A stretch of DNA of 48,355 nucleotides from Acinetobacter guerrae (GTDB lineage: Bacteria; Pseudomonadota; Gammaproteobacteria; Pseudomonadales; Moraxellaceae), in the NCBI RefSeq assembly GCF_009372255.1, contig NZ_LXGN01000058.1:1-48355 (forward strand), in the 5' to 3' direction. Positions 46,418 to 48,355 of this stretch are shown here, piece after piece. Numbering within the stretch: the first letter of the stretch is position 1; every line of letters begins with the position of its first letter. The position numbers were made by a program, and so were the translations under genes. Below the pieces are notes generated by a model. The model worked only from the letters and a program-made list of their open reading frames with translations. It did no database searches and was not told the origin of the DNA.

Positions 46418-47725
46418 TTATTTGGGTGCCCAAGCGGGTTCACGAACTTCGCCTTGTTCACTTGGTAAATTCATGCGGAATCGGCCATCTGTCGACATCA
46501 CAGAGAGTAGGCCACGATTACCTTCGCGAGTGGCATAAACCACCATTTGCCCATTTGGTGAAAAACTTGGCGATTCATCTAAACTGGTTGGGGTCAAAAT
46601 ATTTACGATGCCTGTTGAAATATTCATAATGGCAACTTTGTAATTGCTACCAGATGGGCGATGCACCAGTGCAATATTTTTTCCATCTGCACTTAAAGTT
46701 CCGCGGGCATTGAAAGCACCTCGGAAAGTAAGTCGGTTAACAGAAGCATCATCAAAACTATAGCGATAAATTTGTGCTGAACCGCCGCGATCAGAAGTGA
46801 AGATAAAAGATTTGCCATCTGGCGCGTAACGAGCTTCTGTATCAATCGCGCTGTCATTGGTCATACGTTGCAGTTGACGTGTTTCCAGATTCATTTGATA
46901 GACTTCTGGGTTGCCATGCATAGATGCAGTAAACAACATCGACTTACCATCAGGTGAGAAACTTGGCGCGCCGTTTAGACCTTTAAAGCTAGCCAACACT
47001 TCACGTTGACCTGTTGCCAAATCTTGTAAATAAATCGCTGGACGCTTTGTTTCAAATGAAACATACGCGATTTTTTTGGCATCTGGTGTCCATGCAGGTG
47101 AAAGAATAGGATCACGCGAAGACAACACGGTTTTGGGCTGCTCGCCGTCAGTATCTGCAATTTGTAAAGTATAACGCTGTTCAGGGGTAACTGGATTACG
47201 TAGGACATAAGCAATACGACCACTAAAGTCACCCTGAATCCCTGTTAATGCCTGATAAATTGCATCACTGATCATGTGTGCAGCTTGACGCACACGCGAA
47301 TTGGGTACGGTTAATAATTCATTCAGCAAAAACTGCTTTTTTTGTACGTCATAAAGTTGATAATGCACTTCAGAGCTATTATTGGCGGCAGGCTTGATAT
47401 TTCCCACGACAACATAAGGAATACCAGCCGCTTGCCATGCATCTGTCTGAATCTGATCAATTGCACCTGTAACAGGTAAATTGTTTGATGCACTGGTAAA
47501 ACGACCAGAACGGTTTAGGTCATTTTCAACAATAGGATAAATGGATTGATCATTGGCAAAGGGAACAATCGCAATTTTAGGTGCTTGTTCTGGTGCTTTG
47601 GCGATTTCAAGATGCAGTTGTGCAAATGCTTGGGGAACAAAAGCTGAACTCAGTGCAGTAATGATAGCGATTGATAAGAGATGTTTGCGATTCATATCCA
47701 TAGTCGTATTGTGAGAGCGGCTCAT
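46418..47725 (-). CDS. tolB: Tol-Pal system beta-propeller protein TolB
   Basis: A periplasmic protein of up to 435 residues. The signal peptide is MNRKHLLSIAIITALSSAFV with cleavage near AFAQ; ATG 47701 and 47695 would give slightly shorter forms, and no start has a clear ribosome binding site. The N-terminal domain (about 30-170) is followed by a six-bladed propeller with repeated SPDGK-like motifs: FSPDGKSMLFTAS, YAPDGKSFIFTSD, LSADGKNIALVH and FSPNGQMVVYA. It links TolA to Pal. Confidence 0.95.
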   Translation of the reverse strand: MSRSHNTTMDMNRKHLLSIAIITALSSAFVPQAFAQLHLEIAKAPEQAPKIAIVPFANDQSIYPIVENDLNRSGRFTSASNNLPVTGAIDQIQTDAWQAAGIPYVVVGNIKPAANNSSEVHYQLYDVQKKQFLLNELLTVPNSRVRQAAHMISDAIYQALTGIQGDFSGRIAYVLRNPVTPEQRYTLQIADTDGEQPKTVLSSRDPILSPAWTPDAKKIAYVSFETKRPAIYLQDLATGQREVLASFKGLNGAPSFSPDGKSMLFTASMHGNPEVYQMNLETRQLQRMTNDSAIDTEARYAPDGKSFIFTSDRGGSAQIYRYSFDDASVNRLTFRGAFNARGTLSADGKNIALVHRPSGSNYKVAIMNISTGIVNILTPTSLDESPSFSPNGQMVVYATREGNRGLLSVMSTDGRFRMNLPSEQGEVREPAWAPK

Positions 47726-47799
47726 TTTTGTGGAATAAAAGTATTTAGCATAATTACAGGGTCAAAATCCATTTAAACCATGTAATTATGACCAAAATA

Positions 47800-48355
47800 T
47801 TATTTAGCAGTAAATGTTGATGTGAAAGTTCTTGCTTCACGACGTGCATCTGCATCAGAAGGCATCGGGTAAGGTGCGGCTGCACGAACAGCAGCTTCTA
47901 CACTCGCTTTCATATCTGGATCGCTTGCATTTACAATCACGGAGGCAACAGCACCACTATCGGTTAAGGTGACGCGCGCAGTTGCTTTTTTACCAGATGA
48001 TCCCATTGGAATATCCCAAGTGCGATAGATTTTCTGCTCAAAATCACGTTTTGCTGTAGATGCAATTTTTTTAGCGTCAGCTTTTTTCTGGGCAGCTTCT
48101 TCAGCGGCTTGCTTGGCAGCCGAGGCTTTTGCTTCCGCATCTGCTTCAGCTTTTCGTTTGGCGTCGGCCTCTGCTTTAGCTTTGGCATCCGCTTCATGTT
48201 TTGCTTTGGCTGCTGCATCTGCTTTAGCTTTGGCATCTGCTTGTTGTTTTGCCTTTGCTGCTGCATCAGCTTTTGCTTTGGCATCCGCTTCATGTTTTGC
48301 TTTAGCTGCTGCATCAGCTTTTGCTTTGGTATCGGCCTGCTGTTTCGCTTTTTCC
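47800..48355 (-). CDS. tolA: TolA, C-terminal part (runs off the window)
   Basis: The last 184 residues of TolA. The Ala/Lys-rich helical domain shows a 16-residue repeat, ADAKAKADAAAKAKHE with HE/QQ alternating, over about 48145-48354. The globular C-terminal domain begins at FEQKIYRTWDIPMGSSGKKA and ends in TFTSTFTAK. The N-terminal membrane anchor lies beyond the right edge. TolA spans the periplasm and uses TolQR energy to act on TolB-Pal. The repeat DNA gives long spurious open frames on the other reading frames. Confidence 0.93.
   Translation of the reverse strand, partial: EKAKQQADTKAKADAAAKAKHEADAKAKADAAAKAKQQADAKAKADAAAKAKHEADAKAKAEADAKRKAEADAEAKASAAKQAAEEAAQKKADAKKIASTAKRDFEQKIYRTWDIPMGSSGKKATARVTLTDSGAVASVIVNASDPDMKASVEAAVRAAAPYPMPSDADARREARTFTSTFTAK

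Noticed and set aside
47964..48314. 116-codon Lys/Gln-rich open frame on the minus strand
   Set aside because: It is a shifted frame of the TolA repeat region, created by the periodic DNA.

Overview
The window is a chromosomal stretch from a low-GC gammaproteobacterium, almost certainly Acinetobacter. The evidence is an RNase HI-DnaQ fusion, a zapA/6S RNA/ygfB/pepP/ubiH/ubiI block, a pal-tolB-tolA block, a FimL-like protein, and protein sequences typical of the genus. I cannot fix the species from sequence alone.

Positions 411-14313 look like a decayed genomic island inserted at the 3' end of the 6S RNA gene (ssrS). The last ~30 nt of 6S RNA plus its T-rich tail are perfectly duplicated over 40 bp (411-450 and 14274-14313). 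A frameshifted, truncated tyrosine-recombinase gene lies just inside the copy next to intact ssrS. Fragments of an IS982-like transposase (left end) and a broken IS30-like element (right end) frame the cargo. The cargo is a LysR regulator, a BCCT quaternary-amine transporter, and a tight operon: Rieske oxygenase with the Glu-for-Asp bridge seen in CntA, aldehyde dehydrogenase, rubredoxin fused to an NAD(P)H-rubredoxin reductase, FAD amine oxidase, and EutQ-like cupin. An outer-membrane porin, a small membrane protein and a YddG-like exporter follow. I read this as a transferable module for uptake and breakdown of an unidentified quaternary or N-methylated amine, with an unusual electron supply for a Rieske enzyme.

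From 14283 to the right end the content is core chromosome. 14283-19955: 6S RNA, zapA and a coiled-coil gene on the minus strand, divergent from ygfB-pepP-ubiH and a ubiI-type hydroxylase. 20128-24270: a SutA-like RNA polymerase-binding protein, rsmI, a short LpoA-like protein, yraN, a dolP-like BON lipoprotein and an alpha/beta hydrolase. 24321-28339: nudC, fimL-like and the rnhA-dnaQ fusion on the minus strand. 28547-37372: an MltD-like transglycosylase with eight LysM repeats, then the yejABEF peptide ABC importer. 37486-43401: an Old Yellow Enzyme homologue, tRNA-Glu, rnt and pyrC, a membrane diguanylate cyclase, and an ECF sigma/membrane protein/DUF3106 operon. 43551-48355: a TrmH-type RNA methyltransferase, fbp, a small unknown gene, and pal, tolB and the C-terminal part of tolA, cut by the window edge.
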